A stretch of 64,000 bases of DNA, taken from positions 4,571,001-4,635,000 of the forward strand of contig NZ_CP150096.1 of NCBI RefSeq assembly GCF_038396765.1, read 5' to 3'. The stretch is from Chitinophaga caseinilytica (GTDB taxonomy: Bacteria > Bacteroidota > Bacteroidia > Chitinophagales > Chitinophagaceae). Positions 1-8,840 of the stretch are shown in pieces. The translations under genes and the position numbers were made by a program. Below the pieces are notes generated by a model. It was not told the origin of the DNA. It made no database searches and saw only the letters and a program-made list of their open reading frames with translations. Numbering within the stretch: position 1 is the first letter of the stretch; the number at the start of each line of letters is the position of its first letter.

Positions 1-777
1 GAGCGCCTCCCGTGCCTGGAGCCCATCATGACCGCCACCGGCGTCACCATTGCACTCGAGCGCCTGTTGGAACACCTCTGCGCACGCCTCCAGGCAGAAG
101 GCCAGGGCCTCCGGAAAGCCACGTTGCTGGCCTATCGCATCGACGGTAAAACCATTTCCATCCAAATCACCAGCAACCATGCCTCCAGCCATGCCGCGCA
201 TCTGCTGCACCTGTTTTCCATCCGCATCCCGCAGCTGGAGCCAGGCCCCGGCATCGAAACCTTCGTTTTGCAGGCGGAGCGCGTGCAGCCCGTAGCATCC
301 ACGCAGGAAGGGATTTGGCGCAGCAACGGCGGCTTGCAGGATGTGGCGATCGCTGAAATGCTGGACAGGGTTACCGCCAAACTCGGCCCGAACGTCATCG
401 GCCGGTACATGCCCCAGGCACAGCACTGGCCGGAACAATCGTACCGGGTTACCGACAGTCTTACCGACAACCCCTCCATCGCCTGGCCGGAAAAACTGCG
501 CCCGGTCTCCCTGCTCGCAAAACCCCAGCCCATTACCGTCACGGCCCCGATCCCGGATTATCCGCCCATGCTCTTCATCATGAACGGAAAAATCCACACC
601 ATCAAAAAAGCCGACGGGCCGGAACGCATCGAACGGGCGTGGTGGACAGACGCCGGCGAACACCGCGATTATTACATCGTGGAAGACCACGAAGGCCGCC
701 GCTTCTGGATTTTCCGGCTGGGCCATTACGATCCGGAAAAACCCGCCGGATGGTTCGTCCATGGTTATTTCCCCTGA
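1..777 (+). CDS. imuB: ImuB-type Y-family polymerase-like protein, C-terminal part (5' end outside window)
   Basis: The frame is open from base 1, so the polymerase core lies to the left of the window and about 258 residues remain. ImuB is a catalytically inactive Y-family polymerase relative that connects DnaE2 to the sliding clamp during damage-induced mutagenesis. The visible part begins with an ERLPCLEP motif, continues through a little-finger-like region and ends with the family-typical tail: a proline-rich linker (PITVTAPIPDYPP), then PERIERAWW, RDYY, GRRFW and GWFVHGYFP. It stops 17 bases before the dnaE2 start, so the two are almost certainly co-transcribed. The call rests on this tail and on the dnaE2 neighbour. 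Confidence 0.85.
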   Translation, partial: ERLPCLEPIMTATGVTIALERLLEHLCARLQAEGQGLRKATLLAYRIDGKTISIQITSNHASSHAAHLLHLFSIRIPQLEPGPGIETFVLQAERVQPVASTQEGIWRSNGGLQDVAIAEMLDRVTAKLGPNVIGRYMPQAQHWPEQSYRVTDSLTDNPSIAWPEKLRPVSLLAKPQPITVTAPIPDYPPMLFIMNGKIHTIKKADGPERIERAWWTDAGEHRDYYIVEDHEGRRFWIFRLGHYDPEKPAGWFVHGYFP

Positions 778-794
778 ACAAAAACTTTAACGGT

Positions 795-3700
795 ATGGCA
801 TATACGGAATTACAGGTCACCAGCAACTTCTCCTTCCTGCAAGGGGCCAGTCACCCCGATGAACTGGTGGAGGAATCGGCGATCCTGAAATATAGCGCGC
901 TCGCCATTACCGACCACAATACCATGGCCGGCATCGTGCGGGCACATACGGCCGCGAAGGCTTTCGGCATCCGGCTCATCGTGGGCTGCAGGCTCAACCT
1001 GACCGACGGGCCAGGCTTGCTGGCATTCCCGACAGACGCGGCAGCTTACGGCAATATCTCGACGCTGCTGTCTACCGGGAACATGCGCGCAGAAAAGGGG
1101 AGATGCGATATTGCGCGGTCGGACCTGGCGAAATATGCGAAGGGAAGCCGTTTCATCGTTATTCCCCCAGCTACCCTCAACCGCTCCTTCACCTTCGATC
1201 CCGTTTTCGAGCGGCAAATGGGCGATTACCACGATCTCCTCGGCGATCAGCTCTACATCGCCGCCAGCCATGGTTATATGGGAGACGACCGCAAGCGGAT
1301 CTTCCGCATCCAGCAATTGGCGGGACGCTTCAAAGCGCCCATGGTGGCTACGAACGACGTCCATTACCATACTGCCGAAAGGCGCCAGTTGCAGGACGTG
1401 CTGACCTGCATCCGTAACAAATGTACCATCGCCACGGCGGGTTACCTGCTGCATCCCAACGCGGAGCGGCATTTGAAGACTTCCCGGGAAATGGAGCGCC
1501 TGTTCCGCCAATACCCCGACGCCATCGGGCGGACGCAGGAGATTGCCGAAGCGGCACGTTTTTCCCTCGACCAGCTCACCTACGTCTATCCCCGGGAAAT
1601 CACGCGGGAAGGGCGTTCCCCGCAAGCGGAACTGGAAGTGCTGGCCTGGGAAGGCGCCCATGAACGGTATGGACGGATCATCCCCCAACAAATCCAGACC
1701 GACATCCGGAAGGAGCTGGATTTTATCGAAAGAATGGAATACGCGCCGTTTTTCCTCACCGTGTACGATGTGGTCCGATATTGCAAAGCAAATGGAATTC
1801 TTTGCCAGGGGCGCGGATCTGCAGCCAACTCCACCGTTTGTTTCGTAACGGGCATTACGTCTGTAGACCCCACCAAATTCTCCCTGCTGTTCGAACGTTT
1901 CGCATCCGCCGCCCGCCGCGAACCGCCCGATATCGATCTCGACATCGAACATGAGCGGCGCGAAGAAGTGATCCAGTACCTCTACAACAAATACGGCCGG
2001 CATCGGGCCGCCATCATCGCTACCGTTACCCAGCAACGCACCAAAGGCGCCATTCTCGATGTGGGCAAGGCGATGGGGCTTTCCACGGAAACGACCAGCA
2101 AGCTGGGCGGCCTCGTCCATGAAGAAGATGACGAACATGCCGGCGAAGCGGCGATGAAGGAACTGGGCCTCAACGCCAAAGACCCGCATTTGCAGAAAGT
2201 GCTCGCTATTACCCGGCAGTACGTGGGATTTCCGCGGCAATTGGGCCAGCATGTCGGCGGGTTCGTGATCACGGACGGCAGGCTGTCTGACCTCTGTCCC
2301 GTTTTCCCGGCGCGCATGGAAAACCGCAGCAACATCGAATGGAACAAAGACGATATCGATGAACTGGGCTTCGTGAAAGTGGACGTGCTGGCGCTGGGGA
2401 TGCTGACCTGCATCCGTAAATCGTTCCAGCTGCTGAAAGCGCATTACGGCCGCGACCTTACGCTGGCCACCGTTCCGCAAGACGATCCGGCGGTGTATAA
2501 AATGATCAGTGCGGCGGATACGATCGGGGTTTTCCAGATCGAAAGCCGCGCGCAGATGTCGATGCTTCCGCGGCTGGCGCCAAAAACGTTTTACGATCTC
2601 GTGGTGGAAGTGGCGATCGTAAGGCCCGGGCCCATCCAGGGCAACATGGTGCATCCTTACCTGCGGCGGCGCATGGGCCTGGAACCGGTCAGATATCCGT
2701 CGCCGGAGCTGGAGCAGATTCTCGGGCGCACCCTCGGCATCCCGCTCTTCCAGGAACAGGCCATGAAAATCGCGATCGTGGCGGCGGGGTTCACGGCCGA
2801 GGAAGCAGACCTGTTGCGCCGCAGTATGGCCAGCTTCAAGGTGAACGGGACGTTATTCAAGTTTGAAAAGAAACTGGTGGAAGGGATGACTGCCCGCGGG
2901 TACGACCGCGAATTTGCGCAGAATATCTTCGAGCAGCTGAAGGGATTCGGGAGTTATGGTTTCCCGGAAAGCCACGCCGCTTCTTTCGCTTTGCTGGTCT
3001 ACATTTCGGCCTGGATCAAATGCCATTATCCGGATGTGTTCGCCTGTGCTTTGCTGAACGCCCAGCCCATGGGCTTCTACGCGCCCGCCCAGATCGTTGC
3101 CGACGCGAAACGGCATGGGGTGGAGGTGTTGCCTGTAGACGTGAATATCTCCGAATGGGACAATACCCTCGCGCCCTCCAACGGAAAATACCACGCCATG
3201 CGCCTGGGCCTCCGGCAGGTGAAAGGCGTACAGCAGGCGGAGATGGATGTTATGATAGCGCACCGCAAAACCGGCTACCAGCGCGTTTCCCAGCTGCGGG
3301 ACGCAGGCGTAAGCCAGGCCATGATCGAGAAGCTCGCAGAAGCCGACGCGTTCCGGTCTATCGGCATCGACCGGCGGCGCGCGCTGTGGGAGGCCGCGGC
3401 GTTGACAGACAGGCCCACAGGCATGTTCTCCGGTCAGGCCGTAGAAACGAAACCGGAATCGCAATTATCGCTGCCATTGATGACCGAAGCCCAGCACGTG
3501 GTGCAGGATTACGCTACCACCTCCCTTTCCCTCAAAGCCCATCCCCTGAACTTTTTACGCCCCCGGCTGGAGATGCTGGGGGCCGTCACTTCTGCCGCGC
3601 TAGAAGCCCTGGGCCAGGGCGCCTTCGTTAAGCTGGCGGGCCTGGTGCTGGTGCGGCAGCGGCCGCCCACCGCCAAAAACGTCACGTTTATTACGCTGGA

Positions 3701-3962
3701 AGACGAATCGGGAAGCTGCAACCTCATCGTGTATGAAGCCGTTTTCGAGAAGTTCAAACATGCGATTTTGCAGGCGGATTTGTTACTGATCGAAGGGAAA
3801 GTGCAGCGGGAACAAAAAGTGATGCACATCGTGGTGAGCGCGGCGCACGACATCAGTAAAATGCTGGCCGGCCTTTCGAAATCCGGGAAAAGGATGTACG
3901 ATGGCGGCGGGGAAGAACGGCCGAAAGGGAAGGTGTTCCCCGGGTCGAGGGATTTCAAGTAA
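795..3962 (+). CDS. dnaE2: Error-prone DNA polymerase DnaE2
   Basis: Alpha-subunit-like C-family polymerase of about 1055 residues, used for translesion synthesis together with ImuB. I place the start at 795 (MAYTELQVTSNFSFLQGAS), which is the usual start of the N-terminal PHP domain; an upstream in-frame extension to 639 only overlaps imuB. The PHP region carries ITDHNTMAG and TNDVHYH. The palm domain has the metal-binding block PPDIDLDIEHERREE, with QGRGSAANS before it. A helix-hairpin-helix segment and a C-terminal OB fold (FVKLAGLVLVRQRP) follow. Length and domain order fit DnaE2 rather than the replicative DnaE1. It lies directly behind imuB in the mutagenesis cassette arrangement; imuA, if present, is outside the window. 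Confidence 0.95.
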   Translation: MAYTELQVTSNFSFLQGASHPDELVEESAILKYSALAITDHNTMAGIVRAHTAAKAFGIRLIVGCRLNLTDGPGLLAFPTDAAAYGNISTLLSTGNMRAEKGRCDIARSDLAKYAKGSRFIVIPPATLNRSFTFDPVFERQMGDYHDLLGDQLYIAASHGYMGDDRKRIFRIQQLAGRFKAPMVATNDVHYHTAERRQLQDVLTCIRNKCTIATAGYLLHPNAERHLKTSREMERLFRQYPDAIGRTQEIAEAARFSLDQLTYVYPREITREGRSPQAELEVLAWEGAHERYGRIIPQQIQTDIRKELDFIERMEYAPFFLTVYDVVRYCKANGILCQGRGSAANSTVCFVTGITSVDPTKFSLLFERFASAARREPPDIDLDIEHERREEVIQYLYNKYGRHRAAIIATVTQQRTKGAILDVGKAMGLSTETTSKLGGLVHEEDDEHAGEAAMKELGLNAKDPHLQKVLAITRQYVGFPRQLGQHVGGFVITDGRLSDLCPVFPARMENRSNIEWNKDDIDELGFVKVDVLALGMLTCIRKSFQLLKAHYGRDLTLATVPQDDPAVYKMISAADTIGVFQIESRAQMSMLPRLAPKTFYDLVVEVAIVRPGPIQGNMVHPYLRRRMGLEPVRYPSPELEQILGRTLGIPLFQEQAMKIAIVAAGFTAEEADLLRRSMASFKVNGTLFKFEKKLVEGMTARGYDREFAQNIFEQLKGFGSYGFPESHAASFALLVYISAWIKCHYPDVFACALLNAQPMGFYAPAQIVADAKRHGVEVLPVDVNISEWDNTLAPSNGKYHAMRLGLRQVKGVQQAEMDVMIAHRKTGYQRVSQLRDAGVSQAMIEKLAEADAFRSIGIDRRRALWEAAALTDRPTGMFSGQAVETKPESQLSLPLMTEAQHVVQDYATTSLSLKAHPLNFLRPRLEMLGAVTSAALEALGQGAFVKLAGLVLVRQRPPTAKNVTFITLEDESGSCNLIVYEAVFEKFKHAILQADLLLIEGKVQREQKVMHIVVSAAHDISKMLAGLSKSGKRMYDGGGEERPKGKVFPGSRDFK

Positions 3963-4056
3963 AGCTGTCGTTTTTAACCCTGTTAATTGTCGCATCTGCA
4001 CAGTAACCAACAGGAGATAGTTCACGAGTTTTGTTGCATCATTTAAACGAAACTAT

Positions 4057-4986
4057 ATGAACAAGCACATCCTGGCCCGCATCGTCCTCATCCTCACGGT
4101 AGCGGCCGCCTCCTGCCAACAGGCCACGAAAGAAAACCCGGCCGGTACATCCAAAGACACTACCACCCAACAACAACCGCTTCAGCCCGCCGACAGCGGA
4201 TTTGCGGACGTCAACGGCATCAAAATGTATTATGAGGTGTACGGAGAAGGGAAGCCCATCGTGCTGCTGCACGGCTCTTTCATGAATATTCCCCTGAACT
4301 GGGCGCATATCATCCCATTGTTGAAAGACCGCAAGGTGATCGTCGCCGAAATGCAGGGCCATGGCCGCACCAAAGATACCGACCGCGCATTCAGCTATGA
4401 AAACATGGCAGACGATGTTTCGGGCCTCCTTAAACATTTGAAGATCGATAGTGCCGATGTGCTGGGATACAGCATGGGCGGAGGGGTCGCGTTCCAGATG
4501 GCGATCCGCCACCCCGAACAGGTGCGCCGGCTCATCGTGGTTTCCGGATCGTATGCGCACGACGGCTGGTGGCCCGATGTGGAAGCCAGTTTCGGAACGA
4601 TGACGGCGGATATGTTCAAGGGAAGCCCCATCGAGCAGCAATACCTCGCTTACGGCAATGATTCCACCAAATTCCCGGCTTACATCAAAAAAGTGCTGAG
4701 CGCCGACCTGAACAATTACGACTGGTCGAAGGAAGCGAAAAGCATCAAAGCACCGCTGTTCTTCGTGATCGGCGATGCTGACGGGATCCGTTACGAGCAT
4801 GCGATCGAGCTGTTCAAAGCGAAAGGCGGCGGAAAGATGGGCGACATGCACGGCCTGCCCCAATCGCGCCTCGCCATCCTGCCCGGCACCACGCATATCG
4901 GGATGATGCAGCGCACCGGATGGCTGATCCCCATGGTGACGGATTTCCTGGATTCCGACCTGGATCCCACGCCGCCGACGTTCTAA
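4057..4986 (+). CDS. Alpha/beta hydrolase, predicted lipoprotein
   Basis: 309 residues. The N-terminus is a lipoprotein signal (about 15 hydrophobic residues, lipobox AASC with Cys20), so the mature protein should be anchored to a membrane, probably on the periplasmic side. A Thr/Gln-rich linker leads into a standard alpha/beta hydrolase fold: oxyanion HGSFMN, nucleophile elbow GYSMGG, an Asp in the GDADGI segment, and the catalytic His in TTHIGMM. The substrate cannot be told from sequence. It stands alone, 94 bases after dnaE2, with its own upstream AT-rich region containing TTTAAACGAAACT, a 13-mer that recurs upstream of the DUF4091 gene. Confidence 0.85.
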   Translation: MNKHILARIVLILTVAAASCQQATKENPAGTSKDTTTQQQPLQPADSGFADVNGIKMYYEVYGEGKPIVLLHGSFMNIPLNWAHIIPLLKDRKVIVAEMQGHGRTKDTDRAFSYENMADDVSGLLKHLKIDSADVLGYSMGGGVAFQMAIRHPEQVRRLIVVSGSYAHDGWWPDVEASFGTMTADMFKGSPIEQQYLAYGNDSTKFPAYIKKVLSADLNNYDWSKEAKSIKAPLFFVIGDADGIRYEHAIELFKAKGGGKMGDMHGLPQSRLAILPGTTHIGMMQRTGWLIPMVTDFLDSDLDPTPPTF

Positions 4987-5005
4987 ATAATTGTGGAAAA
5001 AATAT

Positions 5006-5073
5006 TGACCGTGATGGGCCGGAATCCAGCTGAAAACCCCAGTGTTTTCGGCACTTTTGGCCCATGACGGTCA
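5006..5073. repeat. Long imperfect inverted repeat covering the start codon of the next small gene
   Basis: Outer arms at 5006-5020 and 5059-5073 pair over 15 bp with one mismatch (TGACCGTGATGGGCC against GGCCCATGACGGTCA). Inside them, GCTGAAAAC (5029-5037) pairs with GTTTTCGGC (5044-5052) with one G-U, leaving a 6-base loop. The ATG at 5064 lies within the 3' arm. It may be a terminator for the hydrolase gene, a REP-like element, or a fold that hides the start of the downstream gene. There is no T-tract, which argues against a simple terminator. Confidence 0.7.
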
Positions 5074-5297
5074 TTCGTTTTTCAGCTACTTTCGGACATG
5101 AGATCAAAACCGTGGAACTCAAGGAAGTTTCCGGGACGGGCGGGCTTTGGTTCCTGCTGATCGACAACTTTTACGTCGCTTCCTTCAGGAAAAACGCGGC
5201 CACCTGGGAATGCGGTTTCCAGGACCCTCCGGGCTGGGTGACCTCTGCCGACATGCAGGTCTTATGCGACATGATCGCTTCAAACCCTTCCTGCTAG
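5064..5297 (+). CDS. Small hypothetical protein
   Basis: 77 residues starting MTVIRFSATFGHEIKTVEL, rich in Trp and aromatic residues and without a signal peptide or membrane segment. I recognise no family. In-frame composition looks coding (beta-strand alternation such as GLWFLLIDNFYVASF). The start codon sits inside the 5006-5073 hairpin, which could limit translation or mean that the true start is elsewhere. Its stop overlaps the end of the convergent DUF1003 gene by four bases. Confidence 0.55.
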   Translation: MTVIRFSATFGHEIKTVELKEVSGTGGLWFLLIDNFYVASFRKNAATWECGFQDPPGWVTSADMQVLCDMIASNPSC

Positions 5298-5857
5298 CGC
5301 GATTTCGCTTCCATCTTCTCTATTTTCGTCATTAATTCCTTCAGCAGCGCGAGTTGCGCTTCCTGCGATTTGTAGAGTTCCTGCACCTGTTCTTCCAGGA
5401 GGATGTCGATTTTCTGGTGAAGGCTGCGGATCTCCAGTTCGGCTTTCAGGTTCACGAGATAATCGTTCTCGTTCCGCATGCGGTCTTTTTCCTCCTGCCG
5501 GTTCTGGCTCATCATGATGATGGGCGCCTGCAGCGCCGCGATGCACGACAGCACGAGGTTCATGAGGATGAAAGGGTAGGGATCGAACCGGTCCGACAGC
5601 GGGCTTAGCACGTTAAAAAGTACCCAAAGCACCAAAATCACCGCAAAAGAGCAGATGAACGCCCAGCTGCCGCCGAAGCGGGCCACTTTATCGGAGATCC
5701 GTTGGCCGCGGGAGAGGATTTCCTTCGGCGGATGCAGCAGGTTATTGACGATCAGTTCTTCTTCCTCCATCGTTTTCTGGACGATATCGTGAAGCTTCTT
5801 AACCTGTTCGTTGCTCTGGCCGATCATGCCGGTGATTTCTTTTTCAACCTGTTCCAT
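5294..5857 (-). CDS. DUF1003 domain membrane protein
   Basis: 187 residues from MEQVEKEITGMIGQSNEQV. An N-terminal helical region is followed by two transmembrane segments (AFICSFAVILVLWVLFNVL and FILMNLVLSCIAALQAPIIM) separated by the short DRFDPYP loop, then QNRQEEKDRMRNENDY and a long C-terminal coiled coil. This two-helix layout with the RQEEKDR motif is typical of DUF1003 proteins, whose biochemical role is not established. A longer upstream extension to 6226 is open, but it runs antisense to the neighbouring gene and lacks family features, so I chose 5857. Confidence 0.85.
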   Translation of the reverse strand: MEQVEKEITGMIGQSNEQVKKLHDIVQKTMEEEELIVNNLLHPPKEILSRGQRISDKVARFGGSWAFICSFAVILVLWVLFNVLSPLSDRFDPYPFILMNLVLSCIAALQAPIIMMSQNRQEEKDRMRNENDYLVNLKAELEIRSLHQKIDILLEEQVQELYKSQEAQLALLKELMTKIEKMEAKSR

Positions 5858-6034
5858 AGTTCGGGGGTTAGTGAGGTGTTTCTCAAATGTAGGAAATCTG
5901 CCGTATCGCCGCAGCCGATTTGGCCGCCTGCCCGAAATTTCGTAATATTTGTGCGTTGCAGCCCCGATAACAAGCCCCATTTTCCAAACAGGCAGGATCA
6001 AGCCCCGCATTTCTTTCCATCCATCGTTCCTGAC

Positions 6035-7210
6035 ATGAAAAACAACCCCGCCACCGCTACACCGCAGGTACAACCGAAAACGCCCGCACCGTTCTTTCCG
6101 GCTGCAGGTGCATCCTTTTTCGCGCCCGCCGCACCCGTTGCGCCGCAAGCCCAGTTGCTGCAGCGCGTTCCTGAAGATACGGGCGCCATGCACGAAGGCA
6201 TCGCGGAAGAATACCGCCGCTCGCACGGGCTAACGGACGAAGACGGGCTATCCACCGCCGAGATCGTTTATCACCTGAGCGACCCCGTGTACGTGCTGAA
6301 CCACGACGCCTGGACTTCCCGCAATTATTCCGCTACCGTACAGGCCTGGCAAGACAGCCGGCCGATCTGGCCCGTATTGAACAGCCCCTCCACGAAGATC
6401 AATTTCCTCCGGTTCATCCTTCATTTCGACCAAACGAACTGCCGGCCGTACCGCACTGGCAGCGGCAGTTCGGGCGGGAGCTGCGAAGCTACGGCCACCG
6501 CGCTGCAGACTTTCGAGAACGTCTGCCAGGGCTTTGCTACGCAGATGTATGCCCGGTACACATCGGCTGCCCGGATGGACGAAGCCACGACGGCGCGGAT
6601 GTCGTCGCTCGCGCAGATAGACGTGGGCTCCGTGCCACAGAAGTTCCACATCCCCATTTTCATCGCCACCGTTCCGGGACATGCCTTCAACGCCGTACAG
6701 ATCGCCGATAACCCCGCTGACATTCATTCCTACGTGTTTTTCGAACCGCAGAACGACCAGATCATGACGGCCGACGACCCGCAACTCCGCTCCAGCATCT
6801 ACGCCACGGCGGGCACGTTTACCCTGAGCCGGCTGACCGGTTTCAACGAACGGGGGCAATACGAGCAGGAATCCACGCACACTTTCATCATGGACGCCAC
6901 CAATACATTTACGGGGCTCCTGTTGCGGGCAGACCAGCGCATGCATGTGAACCGCTTGCTGCGGGATATTTTCATGGTGGAAGACCACCATGCCTGGACC
7001 TTCCTGCAAAACGAACGGCCCGGCACTACGATCGATACCGTGGTGCAGGAAACGATCCGCGGTATGCCGGACGATACGCTGGCGATGATATTCCCCTTCC
7101 TCAACGGCCGGCAATTCCGCAGGAGCAGCAGCGGTGCGATGGAAACGATCGACAGAACGGTGTACCTGGGTTTGATGAACAGGCCTGGGCTGGAGGGGTT
7201 GATACATTGA
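6035..7210 (+). CDS. Uncharacterised protein with FF-repeat N-terminal leader and papain/transglutaminase-like Cys-His arrangement
   Basis: 391 residues from MKNNPATATPQVQPKTPAPF. The first 45 residues are a Pro/Ala-rich leader with repeated double Phe (APFFPAAGASFFAPAA) followed by LLQRVPE. This resembles the N-termini of Bacteroidota proteins linked to extracellular contractile injection systems, but no such machinery is in the window. The body has GSSGGSCEATAT (Cys150), VPGHAFNAV (His216) and FEPQND (Glu237/Asn240/Asp241), which is the order of a papain-like or transglutaminase-like triad. The enzyme reading is inference; I do not recognise a named family. It is preceded by a 177-base divergent intergenic region shared with the DUF1003 gene. 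Confidence 0.7.
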   Translation: MKNNPATATPQVQPKTPAPFFPAAGASFFAPAAPVAPQAQLLQRVPEDTGAMHEGIAEEYRRSHGLTDEDGLSTAEIVYHLSDPVYVLNHDAWTSRNYSATVQAWQDSRPIWPVLNSPSTKINFLRFILHFDQTNCRPYRTGSGSSGGSCEATATALQTFENVCQGFATQMYARYTSAARMDEATTARMSSLAQIDVGSVPQKFHIPIFIATVPGHAFNAVQIADNPADIHSYVFFEPQNDQIMTADDPQLRSSIYATAGTFTLSRLTGFNERGQYEQESTHTFIMDATNTFTGLLLRADQRMHVNRLLRDIFMVEDHHAWTFLQNERPGTTIDTVVQETIRGMPDDTLAMIFPFLNGRQFRRSSSGAMETIDRTVYLGLMNRPGLEGLIH

Positions 7211-7240
7211 ATCAGAAGGGAGGATTGTTATCTTAGCGGC

Positions 7241-7972
7241 ATGAAAGCGTACATCCAGACAGCCGCACAACATCAATGCTCCAACGCCAACTCATATGCC
7301 GCCTATGATGGTTTTCAGCAGTTGGGATGGGAAACCGTATTTTTCAGGGATGCGGCGACGATTGCCGATAACGAGCCAGAAAATGTAGTGGTAGGCAATA
7401 TTAGCGATGTGCATGCATCATTGCGGAAGTTCAATATCGAAGTGCCAGCTCCACTTGACTATCCCGATTCCCTGCAAGCGTTCCTCGGACGGAAGATCTG
7501 GGTTTCCACCATGCATGCGGTGGCGAAGGAGACATCTTTCAACGTATTCATCAAACCATTGCACCGGTCGAAGTCCTTTACGGGAAAGTTGATTTCCTGC
7601 GAAAGGGATTTGATCGGCTGTTACGATTACCAGTCAGACATGGACATTCTCTGCGCCGAGCCCGTTCATTTCCTGGCGGAATGGCGCTGCTTCGTCCGGT
7701 ATAGTACGATACTCGATGTCCGCCGTTACCGCGGCGACTGGCGCCTACATTTCGATCCGGCCGTCATTGAAAACGCCTTGCATAGTTACCATAACGCACC
7801 AAAAGCATTTGCGCTCGATTTCGGCGTAACCGACAAGGGCGAAACGCTGTTGGTGGAAGCCAACGACGGTTATTCGCTGGGCGCATACGGATTGCCGGCG
7901 CTGGATTATGCAAAATTGTTGTCGGCCCGGTGGGCGGAGCTAACGGGTACCAGGGATTATGCGGATTTTTAA
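7241..7972 (+). CDS. ATP-grasp domain protein (DUF4343-like)
   Basis: 243 residues with no signal peptide. The N-terminal half contains a Rossmann-like lid (MKAYIQTAAQHQCSNANSYA), and the C-terminal half has the ATP-grasp signatures: FIKPL, a basic strand at EWRCFVR, and the metal-binding stretch TLLVEANDGYSLGAYG. ATP-grasp enzymes join a carboxylate to an amine or thiol via an acyl-phosphate; the partner here is unknown. The upstream sequence TTATCTTAGCGGC ends right at the ATG, so the message may be very short-leadered. It lies 77 bases before the DUF72 gene in the same orientation. Confidence 0.75.
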   Translation: MKAYIQTAAQHQCSNANSYAAYDGFQQLGWETVFFRDAATIADNEPENVVVGNISDVHASLRKFNIEVPAPLDYPDSLQAFLGRKIWVSTMHAVAKETSFNVFIKPLHRSKSFTGKLISCERDLIGCYDYQSDMDILCAEPVHFLAEWRCFVRYSTILDVRRYRGDWRLHFDPAVIENALHSYHNAPKAFALDFGVTDKGETLLVEANDGYSLGAYGLPALDYAKLLSARWAELTGTRDYADF

Positions 7973-8049
7973 GCCCCCGCTGTTCCATTCTCACGCCGAT
8001 TTTCATTCCGGAACCCTTTTTGCTGCAATTCCCTACAAACCAGCCCGTC

Positions 8050-8802
8050 ATGAAGGAAAAGCAGACAGGAAAATTCCATTCCGGCACCAGCGGCCTCGTG
8101 CTGCCCGTCCCCAATAAACAGGCATTCCCGCCCGAATTCCGTGATAAAACAAGACTGGCATATTACGGATCCCTCTTCAACAGTATCGAGATCAACCGTT
8201 CTTTTTACACCGTTCCCATGGCGGGCACCGTGAAACGTTGGGTGGAAGAAGTTCCCCGGCATTTCACATTTACCTTCAAACTGTGGCGCGGCATCACCCA
8301 TGTGAAAGACCTGGCCTACCGCGATGAAGACGTGCATCGTTTTATGCAGGCCATAGCGGGAGCGGGGGAGAAGAAGGGCTGTTTGCTGATACAGTTGCCG
8401 CCGTCGATCGGGGTGGATCATTTGCAGAAAATTGAACGGTTGATCCATTTGGTGCAGACGGAAGGTTCTGGTTGGAAGATCGCGCTGGAACTGCGGCACG
8501 CGTCCTGGTATAACGCAGAAACATTTGCCATGGCGGATAACATGGGATGCAGCATCGTGTTGCACGATATGCCCCGGTCGGCCAACGAGCGACTGAATCC
8601 CGCGGCGCCATTCGTTTATCTGCGCTTTCATGGCCCTGCGGGTGATTACAAAGGCGGGTACGGCCCCGCCCACCTGCGGTTCCGTTGCCGTCAGATCCGT
8701 GCCTGGCGGCGGGAAGGGAAGGAAGTATTCGTTTATTTCAACAATACCATCGGCGATGCGATCCAGGATTTGCTCGCGCTGAACCGGATGGTGGAACGGT
8801 GA
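8050..8802 (+). CDS. DUF72 domain protein (YecE-like)
   Basis: 250 residues from MKEKQTGKFHSGTSGLVLPV. The TIM-barrel-like DUF72 family is recognised by its opening GTSGLVLP, the NSIEINRSFYTVP strand, FTFKLWRGITHVK, QLPPSIG, the ALELRHASW motif and VYLRFHGP near the end. Biochemical function is not established for the family. I start at 8050 rather than at an upstream in-frame codon because the latter would overlap the ATP-grasp gene and adds no conserved residues. Confidence 0.9.
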   Translation: MKEKQTGKFHSGTSGLVLPVPNKQAFPPEFRDKTRLAYYGSLFNSIEINRSFYTVPMAGTVKRWVEEVPRHFTFTFKLWRGITHVKDLAYRDEDVHRFMQAIAGAGEKKGCLLIQLPPSIGVDHLQKIERLIHLVQTEGSGWKIALELRHASWYNAETFAMADNMGCSIVLHDMPRSANERLNPAAPFVYLRFHGPAGDYKGGYGPAHLRFRCRQIRAWRREGKEVFVYFNNTIGDAIQDLLALNRMVER

Positions 8803-8840
8803 ATCGTCCGGTGCATTACAACAATTCGGGCAATTTCTTC

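Noticed and set aside
810..2654. A 614-codon open frame on the minus strand opposite dnaE2
   Set aside because: It lies wholly within the strongly supported dnaE2 gene and has the odd His/Arg/Gly-rich composition of an antisense frame in GC-rich DNA.
6248..7276. A 342-codon minus-strand frame opposite the Cys-His protein gene
   Set aside because: The plus-strand frame has a coherent leader and hydrolase-like motifs; the antisense frame has none.
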